This document shows, piece after piece, positions 7,739 to 16,086 of a stretch of DNA of 64,000 nucleotides (its first letter is position 1; each line of letters begins with the position of its first letter). The notes beneath the pieces were generated by a model. The model had not been told where the DNA came from. It saw nothing but the letters and a program-made list of their open reading frames with translations, and did not search any database. Source of the DNA: Coriobacteriia bacterium (GTDB lineage: Bacteria > Actinomycetota > Coriobacteriia > Anaerosomatales > Anaerosomataceae); contig JAUSBY010000001.1 of assembly GCA_030651765.1 (NCBI GenBank), positions 62,001 to 126,000 on the forward strand, written 5' to 3'. The position numbers were made by a program, and so were the translations under genes.

Positions 7739-8500
7739 GTGTCTACATTCGAGGGTAAGATCGCGCTGATCACCGGCGCAGGATCAGGTATAGGCCGCGA
7801 GTCGGCGCTTGGCTTTGCGGGCGGCGGCGCGAAGGTGGCCGTCTCCGACGTGGACGACGCCGCGGGAGCCGAGACCGTCTCACTCATCGAAGCTGCGGGT
7901 GGCAGTGCGATGTTCGTGCATGCCAACGTCGCCGATGCAGCCCAGGTCGAAGCCGCTGTAGCAGCGACAGTCGAGGCGTTCGGCGGACTGAACATCGTCG
8001 TGAACAACGCCGGCATCGGTGGTGAGGCCGCCCTTACCGGCGAGTATTCGCTCGAGGGCTGGCAGAAGGTCATCGACATCAACCTCAACGGCGTCTTCTA
8101 CGGCATGCGTTTCGGAATCCCGGCGATCCTCGCCTCCGGCGGCGGCGCCATCGTCAACATCTCCAGCATCCTCGGTCTCGTCGGCTGGGCGTCCGCTCCC
8201 GCCTACGTCGCCGCCAAGCACGCGGTATCCGGCCTCACCAAGGCCGCCGCTGTCGAGTACGCGCAGCAGGGCATCCGCGTGAACTCCGTACACCCCGGCT
8301 TCATCGCGACACCGCTGCTCACCAACGCGGGCATCACGAGCGGCTCGGACCTCGAGGCTTTCATCGCCGGTAAGCACGCCATGAATCGCCTCGGCACAGC
8401 CACGGAGGTCGCCAATCTGATCGTCTGGCTTGCCTCGGACGAGGCATCGTTCGTCACCGGTTCGAACGTCGCCGTCGACGGCGGCTACACCTGCCAGTAG
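7739..8500 (+). CDS. Short-chain dehydrogenase/reductase (SDR)
   Basis: A 253-residue NAD(P)-dependent oxidoreductase. GTG 7739 was chosen because GAAGGAG lies about six bases upstream and the protein then begins directly with FEGKIALITGAGSGIGRE, the Rossmann TGxxxGIG motif. NNAG (about residue 87), a catalytic Ser in VNISSIL, and YVAAKHAV (Tyr-x3-Lys) give the full classical SDR set. The ending SFVTGSNVAVDGGYTCQ is the family's usual C-terminus. Substrate is not predictable; FabG-like and glucose dehydrogenase-like SDRs look alike. It is a single-gene unit with its own palindrome-bearing promoter and a strong terminator. Confidence 0.92.
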   Translation: MSTFEGKIALITGAGSGIGRESALGFAGGGAKVAVSDVDDAAGAETVSLIEAAGGSAMFVHANVADAAQVEAAVAATVEAFGGLNIVVNNAGIGGEAALTGEYSLEGWQKVIDINLNGVFYGMRFGIPAILASGGGAIVNISSILGLVGWASAPAYVAAKHAVSGLTKAAAVEYAQQGIRVNSVHPGFIATPLLTNAGITSGSDLEAFIAGKHAMNRLGTATEVANLIVWLASDEASFVTGSNVAVDGGYTCQ

Positions 8501-8524
8501 CGTCACTGGCGCCCGACTATCGGG

Positions 8525-8557
8525 AGTGGCGGGGGCCTTCGGGTTCCCGCCACTTTT
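8525..8557 (+). terminator. Strong intrinsic terminator after the SDR gene
   Basis: AGTGGCGGG pairs with CCCGCCACT around a 12-base loop and is followed by a run of T residues, the textbook Rho-independent form. Confidence 0.9.
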
Positions 8558-8577
8558 TTGTGACCGGTCGCCGAAAA

Positions 8578-8593
8578 TGGCACGCTCATTGCA
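8578..8593 (+). promoter_or_regulatory. Perfect match to the sigma-54 (-24/-12) promoter consensus
   Basis: TGGCACG-CTCA-TTGCA fits the published consensus TGGCACR-N4-TTGCW at every fixed position. It lies between the SDR terminator and the 3' end of pstB and points rightward, towards no protein gene. RpoN is uncommon in Actinobacteria and no rpoN gene is in the window, so chance is possible. Confidence 0.4.
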
Positions 8594-8603
8594 TACAGTC
8601 CGG

Positions 8604-8698
8604 CAGAGCAGTGCGACCCGCAATCCCTCCCCCCCTCGGACGCGGGGAATCGCCGCTCACTGAAACGAGGCGCGCCCCCCACGCGCCTCGTTCGCTTT
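8604..8698 (+). ncRNA. Candidate small RNA downstream of the sigma-54-like site
   Basis: If transcription began about 11 bases after the -12 element, the transcript would be roughly 90-95 bases. It would end in the hairpin 8664-8692 (AACGAGGCGCG paired with CGCGCCTCGTT, 7-base C-rich loop) followed by CGCTTTCC. No open reading frame with a ribosome site is seen in it. The whole assignment is inference from a promoter-like site and a terminator-like hairpin. Confidence 0.25.
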
Positions 8699-8730
8699 CC
8701 CGGGGACCGCGCATCCGGTCCCTGGCACGC

Positions 8731-8764
8731 ACGAAGGCCCCCGCTTCCCGGCGGGGGCCTTCGT
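8731..8764. terminator. Hairpin terminator at the end of the pst operon
   Basis: A perfect 14-bp stem (ACGAAGGCCCCCGC / GCGGGGGCCTTCGT) with a 6-base loop lies 24 bases beyond the pstB stop, so it most likely ends the leftward pst transcript. Confidence 0.75.
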
Positions 8765-8787
8765 CGTCGAGCACCCGGTGGCGAGCT

Positions 8788-9669
8788 CTAGCCGAAGCGG
8801 CCGGTGATGTAGGACTCAGTACGCGCGTCGTCCGGATTCGTGAACATCTTCCGGGTCTCGTCCATCTCGACCAGGTGCGCCGGTTCGTCGAGACTCTCGC
8901 GCAGCATGAACGCGGTCTGGTCCGAGATGCGCGCCGCCTGCTGCATATTGTGCGTGACGATGACGATCGTCACCGAGTCCTTCAGCTGGGCGATCGTGTC
9001 TTCGATCTGCTGGGTGGAGATCGGGTCGAGCGCCGAGGCCGGCTCGTCCATGAGAATCACCTCAGGCTTGGTCGCGAGCGCCCGGGCGATGCACAGACGC
9101 TGCTGCTGCCCGCCGGAAAGCTCGAACGCATGCTTCTTGAGGTTGTTCTTCACCTCGGCCCACAGCGCCGCGCCCTTGAGCGACTCCTCGACCAGCTCGT
9201 CAAGCTCGGACCGCTTGCGGATACCCTGCGTGCGCGGGCCGTAGGCGACGTTGTCCCAGATCGTCATCGGGAAGGGGTTCGGCCTCTGGAACACCTGCCC
9301 CACCCGCATCCTCAGCTCGACCGGATCCATCGCCCGGCCCATGATATCGGCACCGTCAAGCGTGATCGTGCCGCCGACGTGCACGTTGCCGAGCTCGTCG
9401 TTCATCCGGTTCAGGCACCTGAGCAGCGTCGACTTGCCGCACCCCGAGGGGCCGATGAGCGCGGTGACGGCGCGCGGCGGGATGTACATGCTCACACCTT
9501 CGATGACCCGGTCGCGACCGTAGGCGACCGACACGTCGGCGAGCGAGAAGCTCCCCTGCAGGTCGGCGGCCTTCGACGCAGCCCCCTCCCGTGCGTCAGC
9601 GCGCGGGAGCGTCACGCTCCCCGCGCCGTACGAAAGGGTCCCGTCACCGGTTACGAGCAGCGGACTCAC
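8788..9669 (-). CDS. pstB: Phosphate ABC transporter ATP-binding protein PstB
   Basis: A 293-residue ATPase of the high-affinity phosphate importer. The start is GTG 9669, whose bases overlap the pstA stop (GTGA), with AGAGGAGGAAGG just upstream. It has Walker [10 protein letters not shown], the PstB-specific [17 protein letters not shown] around the Q-loop, the signature [15 protein letters not shown], Walker [14 protein letters not shown] and the H-loop VTHNM. About 35 residues precede the usual N-terminus (LADVSVAYG), slightly longer than typical PstB. It is the last gene of pstSCAB; no phoU follows. Confidence 0.97.
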   Translation of the reverse strand: MSPLLVTGDGTLSYGAGSVTLPRADAREGAASKAADLQGSFSLADVSVAYGRDRVIEGVSMYIPPRAVTALIGPSGCGKSTLLRCLNRMNDELGNVHVGGTITLDGADIMGRAMDPVELRMRVGQVFQRPNPFPMTIWDNVAYGPRTQGIRKRSELDELVEESLKGAALWAEVKNNLKKHAFELSGGQQQRLCIARALATKPEVILMDEPASALDPISTQQIEDTIAQLKDSVTIVIVTHNMQQAARISDQTAFMLRESLDEPAHLVEMDETRKMFTNPDDARTESYITGRFG

Positions 9670-10532
9670 CACTTGACCTTCCTCCTCTGTACCGACCGCC
9701 ACCACGCGGCCATGACACTGACGATACTGACGCCGAGCACCAGCACGAGCGCGGTGCCCCAGATGAGCTCGCGGTTCCAGCCCGGGACCGAGGTGACCTG
9801 CGCGTAGATGTGGTACGGGAGCGCCATGAACTGTGACGAGGGGCCGTCCGGCAGCCGCCGCATCTGGAAGACAGCGCCTGTGAACAGGATCGGGGCCGTC
9901 TCACCGGCGGCACGCGCCAGTCCCAGGATGGCGCCGGTGATTATCCCCGGCGCCGCCGCGGGAAGCACGACCTTGTAGATCGTCCGCAGACGCGTCGCGC
10001 CGAGTGCGAGCGAGGCCTGTCGCAGGTCTTGCGGGATCTGCCTCAAGGCCTCTTCGGTGGCAGTGATGACCACCGGGAGCGTCATGCACGTGAGCGTGAG
10101 CGCGGCGGCGATGATCGAGCGGCCGAACCCGGCGAGCAGCACGAAGGCAGCCAGGCCGAACAGGCCGTAGACGATCGACGGGACACCCGCCATGTTCGTG
10201 ATCGCCAGGCGGATCGCCCGCGTGGTGAAGTTCCTCGGTGCGTACTCGGCGAGGTAGACCCCGGCAAGCACGCCGATGGGCAGCGTGAGGCCCGCGGTCG
10301 CGCCGATGAGGTAAAGCGTGCCGACGATGATCGGCAGGATGCCACCCTCGCGGCCCCGGTCTCGCGGACCTTCCGAGAAGAAGGTCCAGTCCAGCGCGCC
10401 GATGCCGTTGTAGACGATGTATACGAAGACGAAGATGGCGACCGCCACCACCGAGAGCGCGATAGCCCCCGTGACTACCTTGGCGGTCGCTTCCGCGGTG
10501 CGGGCCTTTCTCGTGCGCGAGCTCCGGCTCAT
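9666..10532 (-). CDS. pstA: Phosphate ABC transporter permease PstA
   Basis: A 288-residue inner membrane permease. ATG 10532 overlaps the pstC stop as ATGA; GTG 10541 (three codons longer) is possible but too close to its GGAAG. An N-terminal helix ([24 protein letters not shown]) is followed by the conserved [32 protein letters not shown] segment. The permease EAA-type loop is [25 protein letters not shown], where it contacts PstB. Six membrane helices are expected. It pairs with PstC to form the phosphate channel. Confidence 0.95.
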   Translation of the reverse strand: MSRSSRTRKARTAEATAKVVTGAIALSVVAVAIFVFVYIVYNGIGALDWTFFSEGPRDRGREGGILPIIVGTLYLIGATAGLTLPIGVLAGVYLAEYAPRNFTTRAIRLAITNMAGVPSIVYGLFGLAAFVLLAGFGRSIIAAALTLTCMTLPVVITATEEALRQIPQDLRQASLALGATRLRTIYKVVLPAAAPGIITGAILGLARAAGETAPILFTGAVFQMRRLPDGPSSQFMALPYHIYAQVTSVPGWNRELIWGTALVLVLGVSIVSVMAAWWRSVQRRKVKW

Positions 10533-11455
10533 CGGCGCCACCGCTTCCGCTGGCGCTCGAGCACGAGGTCGGCGACCAGGTTGATGCCAAAAGTGATAGT
10601 GAACAGTACGAGCCCGACTGCGAAGAGCACCGAGTAGTGCAGACCGCCCTGGACGACCTCGCCCATCTCGGCGGCGATCGTGCCGGTCATGGTGCGCACC
10701 GACTCGAAGACGCTCGCCGGCATGACGGCGGCGTTGCCGGTGAGCATGAGGACCGCCATCGTCTCACCGATGGCACGGCCGAGTCCGAGCATGACGGCCG
10801 CGAAGATGCCCGAACTCGCGGCCGGAAGCGTCACTTTGAACGTCGTCTGCCAGCGCGTGTTGCCGAGTGCGGCCGACCCCTGCCGCAGCTCCTCGGGAAC
10901 CGCGTGCAACGCGTCTTCCGAGATCGAGATCACCGTCGGGATCGACATGATGCCGAGCACGATACCGCCGGTGACCGCGGTCATGCCGCTCATCAGAGAG
11001 AACGCGTCCTTGACGAACGGGATGAGCACGGCCACGCCAATGAGTCCGTAGACCACCGACGGGACCGCCGCCATGAACTCGATGATCGACTTCATGACCT
11101 CTTTCACGAGCCGGCCCGAGAACTCCGAGATGAAGACCGCGGCAGCCACGCCGACCGGCACGCAGACCACGAGCGCGACGCCCGTCACGTATAGAGATCC
11201 CACAATCAGCGGCAACATGCCGAACTTACCCGGCGATGAGGTCGGGTACCAGGCCGTGCCGCTGAGCATGGTGAACAGGCCGGCCTCGTTCACCGCCCGA
11301 AACGAGTTCCACATCAAGAAGACCGCTATCGCGGCAAGGATGATGATGGCCATCCACCCGCACAGGTAGATGATGGCCCGGACGACGGCCTCGGCCGCAC
11401 GACGCGTGGTCGTGCGGCCGAGCCTCCGCCCGCTATGGGTCGGGGGAGTCGTCAT
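10529..11455 (-). CDS. pstC: Phosphate ABC transporter permease PstC
   Basis: A 308-residue membrane permease, the partner of PstA. The first helix is IIYLCGWMAIIILAAIAVFLMWNSF. PLIVGSLYVTGVALVVCVPVGVAAAVFISEF and the coupling loop EDALHAVPEELRQGSAALGNTRWQT are characteristic of PstC. The ATG lies six bases after the pstS stop with no strong ribosome site, suggesting translational coupling. The basic C-terminus ([10 protein letters not shown]) ends on the pstA start. Confidence 0.95.
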   Translation of the reverse strand: MTTPPTHSGRRLGRTTTRRAAEAVVRAIIYLCGWMAIIILAAIAVFLMWNSFRAVNEAGLFTMLSGTAWYPTSSPGKFGMLPLIVGSLYVTGVALVVCVPVGVAAAVFISEFSGRLVKEVMKSIIEFMAAVPSVVYGLIGVAVLIPFVKDAFSLMSGMTAVTGGIVLGIMSIPTVISISEDALHAVPEELRQGSAALGNTRWQTTFKVTLPAASSGIFAAVMLGLGRAIGETMAVLMLTGNAAVMPASVFESVRTMTGTIAAEMGEVVQGGLHYSVLFAVGLVLFTITFGINLVADLVLERQRKRWRR

Positions 11456-11461
11456 CTGTGG

Positions 11462-12352
11462 CTACGGGAGCGGCACGAAGCCCTCGTCGACCACGAGCTG
11501 CTGACCCTCGGCACCGAGGATCCAGTCGAGGTAGGCGGCCATGACGCCGGCCGGCTCACCGTCGCTGTACATGTAGAGGTAGCGGCTGATCGGGTAGGAA
11601 CCGTCGGCGGCGGCCGGAACCGACGCCTTCACTCCGTCGACCGCCACGACCTTGACCTCATCGGTCAGATACCCAAGGCCGATGTAGCCGATGCCCGCAT
11701 CGTTGGCCACGACCTCATCCACGATCGCCTGGGTCGACGGCAGGAGCTTGGCGGCCGCGGCGTACTCGGAGTCCTCGCCAACGACGGTCTCCTTGAAGAA
11801 CTCGTAGGTGCCCGACGAGCTGTCACGAGACAGGAGCACGATCGGCTTGTCTACGCCGCCGACATCCTTCCAGTTGGTGATCTCGCCACGGTAGATCTGG
11901 CCGAGCTGGTCCATCGTGAGGTCCTCGACGCCGTTGGCCGGGTTCACGATGACCGCGATGCCGTCGATGGCCACCTGGTGCTCGACGATGTTCATGCCCT
12001 TGCTTTCGCCATCCGCCATCTCCTCGTCCTTGATGTCACGCGAGGAGTGCGCGAAGTCCACGGTGCCGTTCAAGAGCGCCGCGATACCCGTACCGGAGCC
12101 GCCGCCCTGGATCGAGACCTCCACCATCGGGTTCTCGTCCATGAACGCCTCACTCCACGCGGTGCCGATGTTGAGCATCGTGTCAGAGCCCTGCACGTCG
12201 ATGGTGCCCTCGAGCTCGGCCGCGGGCTCCTCGGCGGGCGTCTCGGCGGGCGTCTCGGTCACGGGCTCCTCGGCGGCACAGCCTGCGAAGGCGACGGTGC
12301 TCATCAGCAGCAGCATCGCAAGCCCGGGCGCAACGAGCTTCTTCAGGTTCAC
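11462..12352 (-). CDS. pstS: Phosphate-binding lipoprotein PstS
   Basis: A 296-residue periplasmic-type binding protein anchored as a lipoprotein. GTG 12352 has AAGGAG seven bases upstream and gives MNLKKLVAPGLAMLLLMSTVAFAGC, a lipoprotein signal with the modified Cys at about residue 25. A TPAE-rich linker follows. The phosphate-binding segments are VQGSDTML, SIQGGGSGTGIAALLNG and SRDSSSGTYEFFKE. It captures phosphate for PstCAB. It is the first gene of the operon, directly behind the Pho-box-like site, so induction under phosphate limitation is expected. Confidence 0.96.
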   Translation of the reverse strand: MNLKKLVAPGLAMLLLMSTVAFAGCAAEEPVTETPAETPAEEPAAELEGTIDVQGSDTMLNIGTAWSEAFMDENPMVEVSIQGGGSGTGIAALLNGTVDFAHSSRDIKDEEMADGESKGMNIVEHQVAIDGIAVIVNPANGVEDLTMDQLGQIYRGEITNWKDVGGVDKPIVLLSRDSSSGTYEFFKETVVGEDSEYAAAAKLLPSTQAIVDEVVANDAGIGYIGLGYLTDEVKVVAVDGVKASVPAAADGSYPISRYLYMYSDGEPAGVMAAYLDWILGAEGQQLVVDEGFVPLP

Positions 12353-12468
12353 GCTCACACTCCTTGGTCTCGGTTCCATTGGTCGGCCGACACGACGCCA
12401 GCCATGCACCAGGCTAGAGGTAGCACGACACCAGGTGGTTGCACCGGTGTAAAAAGACTCAGTCCATA

Positions 12469-12519
12469 TATGAACTCTTTGTTACATTGATGTTCATCGG
12501 GCGCGGCGCCTGTCACAAT
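12469..12519. promoter_or_regulatory. Pho-box-like direct repeats and phoB promoter in the pstS/phoB divergent region
   Basis: On the minus strand TGAACA, GTAACA and TTCATA occur exactly 11 bases apart (complement positions 12491-12496, 12480-12485, 12469-12474). The periodicity and hexamers match PhoP/PhoB-type boxes of the TTAACA form. On the plus strand TGTTCA (12491-12496) lies 17 bases before CACAAT (12514-12519), which could be the -35 and -10 of phoB. The box therefore probably serves both pstSCAB and phoBR. Confidence 0.55.
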
Positions 12520-12556
12520 GCCGCCAGGACGACCGTTCCGGCTTGGAGGGTGATCC

Positions 12557-13267
12557 ATGGCGCGCATACTCGTGGTCGAAGACGACCCGATCATCAGGCA
12601 GACGGTGACCTACGCGCTCAAACGCGCGGGCTTCGAGACGCTGGCGTCCGGAGACGGCCTCGAGGGCCTCGACCTGGCGACAGCCGAGCGCCCCGAACTC
12701 ATCGTGCTCGATCTCATGCTCCCCGGCATCGACGGATACCGCTTCGCCGAGGAGGTCCGCCGCACCAACAGCGAGGTGGCGATCATCATGGTCACCGCGC
12801 TCGATGGCGAGCGCGACACCGTGCGCGGCCTGGATGCCGGCGCGGACGACTACCTGACCAAGCCGTTCTCCATGGAGGAACTGCTCGCACGGGTGCGCGC
12901 CAACCTGCGCCGGGTACGGGAACGCAGCGTGCTGGAAGCCGACGAGGTCATCGAGGCGGGTGACCTTGCGATCGAGCCGGCGCAACTGCGCGTCTCGGTC
13001 GCGGGATCACCGGCCAAAGTCCGCCTCAAGGAGTTCCAGCTCCTGATCGCCCTGGCCCGCAACAGCGGGACGCTCATGTCTCGCCAGCGCCTCGCCCGTG
13101 AGGTCTGGGGCTACGAGTTCCTGCCGTCCTCGCGGACGATCGACGTGCACATCCGGCGCCTCAGGCAGGCTGTCGAGGAGCCGTCGGCCTACCGCTACAT
13201 CCACACCGTGCACGGTGTGGGCTACCGCTTCGACCCCCAGCCACGAGAGGGTGTCGCATCGACGTGA
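12557..13267 (+). CDS. phoB: OmpR/PhoB-family response regulator of the phosphate system
   Basis: A 236-residue two-component regulator. The receiver domain (about residues 1-120) has the acidic pair ED-D at 8-10, phospho-acceptor Asp52 in LIVLDLMLPG and Lys102 in YLTKPF. The C-terminal winged helix (about 135-230) ends with the OmpR-type VDVHIRRLR-like segment IDVHIRRLRQAVEE and VHGVGYRFD. ATG 12557 has GGAGG seven bases upstream. It overlaps the kinase gene by four bases (GTGA). Placement opposite pstSCAB makes the PhoB/PhoP role very likely. Confidence 0.92.
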   Translation: MARILVVEDDPIIRQTVTYALKRAGFETLASGDGLEGLDLATAERPELIVLDLMLPGIDGYRFAEEVRRTNSEVAIIMVTALDGERDTVRGLDAGADDYLTKPFSMEELLARVRANLRRVRERSVLEADEVIEAGDLAIEPAQLRVSVAGSPAKVRLKEFQLLIALARNSGTLMSRQRLAREVWGYEFLPSSRTIDVHIRRLRQAVEEPSAYRYIHTVHGVGYRFDPQPREGVAST

Positions 13268-15027
13268 CGCGCCCGCCCGAAGAGCGGACCTCGCGGTACC
13301 GCATCAGACTGGTAGCGAGCTTCATCGCCGTCATGGCGCTGTTCGCCGGCGCCTGGACGTGGAGTCTGTACGGCCCGCTCACGCGCGCGATCGTCGACCA
13401 GCAGGAGGAGTACCTCGTCGGCATCGGCCGCGCCGCCGCGCTGGCGGTCGCGCGCACCGATGAGCCGCTCGAAGACGAGGTCGAGCGGCTGGCCGAGGGG
13501 ACCGAGCTGCGGTTCACGATCGTCGATCCGACCGGCGTCGTGCTTGCCGACAGCGACGAGGATGCGCGCGCGCTTGAGAATCACGCCGACCGGCCCGAGA
13601 TCCGCTCGGCACTCGGCGGGCGCGTGGGCGCCGATGTACGCCGCTCGGACACCCAGGGTGTGGACCGCATGTACGTCGCGGTCCCGCTGGCAACCGACGG
13701 CGAGCGGATCGCCGTGCGCGTCTCGACCTCGCTCGCGCACATCGACGACGTCGCCGGGCGCACGCGCCGCACCGGACTACTACTGCTCGGCTTCGCCCTG
13801 ACGGTCGCGATCATCGCGGTGTGGCGCCTGAGCTACGCGGCCGCAGGCCCCGTGGAGCGGCTTGCCGCCGCCGCGCACGCCATGGCCGAAGGCGACCTCT
13901 CATCCCCGATACCTGTCGAGGGTGACTCCCTCGCGCCGCTCTCAAGCGCACTCGCCCGTCTCGCCGGACAGATGCGCGATCGCATCAGCGCCCTTGAAGC
14001 CGAGGAGCATACCCTCCGCCTCGTCCTGGACAACCTCTCTGACGCGGTCGTGCTCCTCGAGGATGAGCGCGTCGCGCTCTCCAACCGCGCACTGACCTCG
14101 ATGTTTCGCATGCCGCCGACAAGGACTCGCGGCAAGACGATCGACTCACTCGGACTCCCCGCCCCGGTCGAGAGCGCCATCGTCGCGCGGCTGGGAAGCG
14201 AGGAGCCCGCATCGGCCGAGATCGGCCCCGACCCGTACCGGCGCTCGCACCGGCTGCTCGCGGTGCCGCTGGGCACGACGGACGGTTTGCGCCGTACGCT
14301 CGTGGTGATCGCCGACGTGACCGACCGCATGCGTCTGGACGCCATGCGGCGCGACTTCGTCGCTAACGCGTCACACGAGCTCAAGACGCCGACCGCCGGC
14401 ATCCTGCTTCTGGCCGGATCGGCCGACGACGCCGCGCGAGACGGCGACAGCGCGCAGGCCCTCGCGTTCCTCTCGCAGATCCAGGCCGAAGCGGCACGCC
14501 TCAAGCGCCTGGTGGGCGACCTGCTCGACCTCTCCCGACTCGAGACGCTGCCGGCGGCAGACGCCGTGACCGACGTGCGCAGGGCCGTCGAACTCGCAAC
14601 GGCAGGCCACCGAAGAGCCGCCGCAGCCAAGGGACTCCGCCTCGAGACCGACTTCTCCGGGGTCACGGGACAGGACGTCGCGGTACACGCCGAGTCCACC
14701 GACATCGCCGTCGCGCTCGACAACCTGCTCTCCAACGCGATCGCGTACACGGAGCATGGATCGGTCACCGTCGGCGTACGCGCGGACGACGGGCAGGCAC
14801 AGATCTCGGTCGCCGACACCGGCATCGGCATACCCCCGGCCGACGTGGAGCGGGTCTTCGAGCGCTTCTACCGCGTCGACCGGGCGCGCTCGCGGACAAG
14901 CGGCGGCACGGGACTCGGACTCTCGCTCGTACGCAACGTGGCCGAGCGCTCGGGAGGCACGGTCACCATCGAGTCCGAACCCGGCGCGGGCACGATCGTC
15001 ACCCTTCGGCTCCGCCGCGCGACCTAG
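13264..15027 (+). CDS. phoR: PhoR-like sensor histidine kinase
   Basis: A 587-residue membrane kinase. TM1 is at about residues 15-35, an extracytoplasmic sensor region follows to about 160, TM2 (TGLLLLGFALTVAIIAVW) at about 163-180, then HAMP, a PAS-like domain (about 245-345), HisKA with His371 in FVANASHELKTP, and the ATPase domain with N-box DNLLSNAIAYT, G1 DTGIGIP and G2 GGTGLGLSLV. It would phosphorylate the PhoB-like regulator in response to phosphate, usually through PstSCAB. GTG 13264 overlaps the phoB stop, so the two are co-translated. Confidence 0.92.
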   Translation: MTRPPEERTSRYRIRLVASFIAVMALFAGAWTWSLYGPLTRAIVDQQEEYLVGIGRAAALAVARTDEPLEDEVERLAEGTELRFTIVDPTGVVLADSDEDARALENHADRPEIRSALGGRVGADVRRSDTQGVDRMYVAVPLATDGERIAVRVSTSLAHIDDVAGRTRRTGLLLLGFALTVAIIAVWRLSYAAAGPVERLAAAAHAMAEGDLSSPIPVEGDSLAPLSSALARLAGQMRDRISALEAEEHTLRLVLDNLSDAVVLLEDERVALSNRALTSMFRMPPTRTRGKTIDSLGLPAPVESAIVARLGSEEPASAEIGPDPYRRSHRLLAVPLGTTDGLRRTLVVIADVTDRMRLDAMRRDFVANASHELKTPTAGILLLAGSADDAARDGDSAQALAFLSQIQAEAARLKRLVGDLLDLSRLETLPAADAVTDVRRAVELATAGHRRAAAAKGLRLETDFSGVTGQDVAVHAESTDIAVALDNLLSNAIAYTEHGSVTVGVRADDGQAQISVADTGIGIPPADVERVFERFYRVDRARSRTSGGTGLGLSLVRNVAERSGGTVTIESEPGAGTIVTLRLRRAT

Positions 15028-15181
15028 CCGTCCGCACTGGTACCCGCCGGTTAGCGCCAGACCCGCACTGTGGGGCAAGATACGGGTGCGGGGAGTCGTG
15101 GAGACCGAGCAGACACGACGTGATCGTTGACCGCTCCGCCGCTTGGTCCCGTGACGCACTGAGGTCCGACAGGAGGTCCAG

Positions 15182-15787
15182 ATGCTCGTGACAAGGACGC
15201 CGTTGGCGCGGCTCGCAGGCGCGCTCCTGCTCACGCTGTCGATGTCCCTAGCCATCGCATGTAGTGGCGAGGGCACGTTGCAGTCAATCAGGCAGGCGGG
15301 GGCGGCCGTTCCTGAGGCGGTGCTGGAGGATATCGGGGTTTCCACAGTTGCAGCCGCAGCTGAGTCCGACGGACCCTACCCTGTAGGCCTGGCGATTCTC
15401 GACCGCACGTCCGCTGCACCGTTCCAAACGATCAGCGTGGCGACGTGGGTGAGGTCGGACTGGGAAGGGTATCGGATGCTGCACGGCGACGTTGCGTGGA
15501 GGGTGACCAACGTGTTGGTCGAATCGGAAGACGGGGTGCGTGTGTTTGACGATGCGGCGACGAGACCGATCATCAGGAGTCTAGGACCCGTGATCGTCGC
15601 ACTCGGCAACGGGGAGGTCTTCCAGTCACGAGCAAGCTTCTCGCTCGACCGCCCGGGAGCATATCGCGTGTTCGCTGTGGCCGAGTTCGCAATCCGCTCA
15701 CCCGAAGCGACAGGGACCGTCTTCACATCGGACCAGTTCGAAGAGCACCGGGTCGTCACACCGGCGATTGCCATCACCATTGAGTGA
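15182..15787 (+). CDS. Hypothetical lipoprotein or secreted protein
   Basis: A 201-residue protein with a good ribosome site (AGGAGG six bases before ATG 15182). The N-terminus is a signal sequence ending in SMSLAIACSGEG, consistent with a lipoprotein Cys at about residue 27. The mature part looks all-beta: alternating hydrophobic strands such as ISVATWVRSDW, GDVAWRVTNVLVE and YRVFAVAEF suggest one immunoglobulin-like fold. No family was recognised. It begins a run of three exported genes of unknown function after phoR. There is no obvious terminator between it and phoR, so co-expression with the phosphate regulators is possible. Confidence 0.75.
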   Translation: MLVTRTPLARLAGALLLTLSMSLAIACSGEGTLQSIRQAGAAVPEAVLEDIGVSTVAAAAESDGPYPVGLAILDRTSAAPFQTISVATWVRSDWEGYRMLHGDVAWRVTNVLVESEDGVRVFDDAATRPIIRSLGPVIVALGNGEVFQSRASFSLDRPGAYRVFAVAEFAIRSPEATGTVFTSDQFEEHRVVTPAIAITIE

Positions 15788-15915
15788 CGTGGGCTGGGGT
15801 TGCGACCGCGCCTCAGGTGTCCAGCCAGTCGTGATGTCGGTGGCTCGAAGCGAGTTGCTGTACTCGCCCGCGCCAGCCCCGCAAATCGCCACGCTGTCAA
15901 TCTCGAGGAGGCGGG

Positions 15916-16086
15916 GTGCGGCGGCGTCCCACTCGGATCCGCGACCTGATGGCCTTCTTGCGCCCGCGCATCTCAGGTCCGCGGCGCCTCATCGGGTTGG
16001 CTGGTGCGCGGTGGCTTGCAGGGGCCGGAGCTGGAAGTGTGTGTTCGTTGGGCGAAGGGTGGCAACACCAAGTTGGGAGGCTGTAG
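15916..16086 (+). CDS. Possible small basic protein coupled to the next gene
   Basis: A 56-codon frame from GTG 15916, preceded by GAGGAGG, reads MRRRPTRIRDLMAFLRPR and onward with many Arg, Gly and Ala residues. It ends in TAG at 16084-16086, overlapping the GTG start of the next gene (TAGTG). The ribosome site plus stop-start overlap argue for translation. The lack of any recognised homology and the low-complexity composition argue against. It may be a leader that couples translation of the downstream gene. Confidence 0.3.
   Translation: MRRRPTRIRDLMAFLRPRISGPRRLIGLAGARWLAGAGAGSVCSLGEGWQHQVGRL

Noticed and set aside
8788-12352. phoU as part of the pst operon
   Set aside because: No phoU-like frame exists after pstB or next to phoBR; it must be elsewhere or missing.
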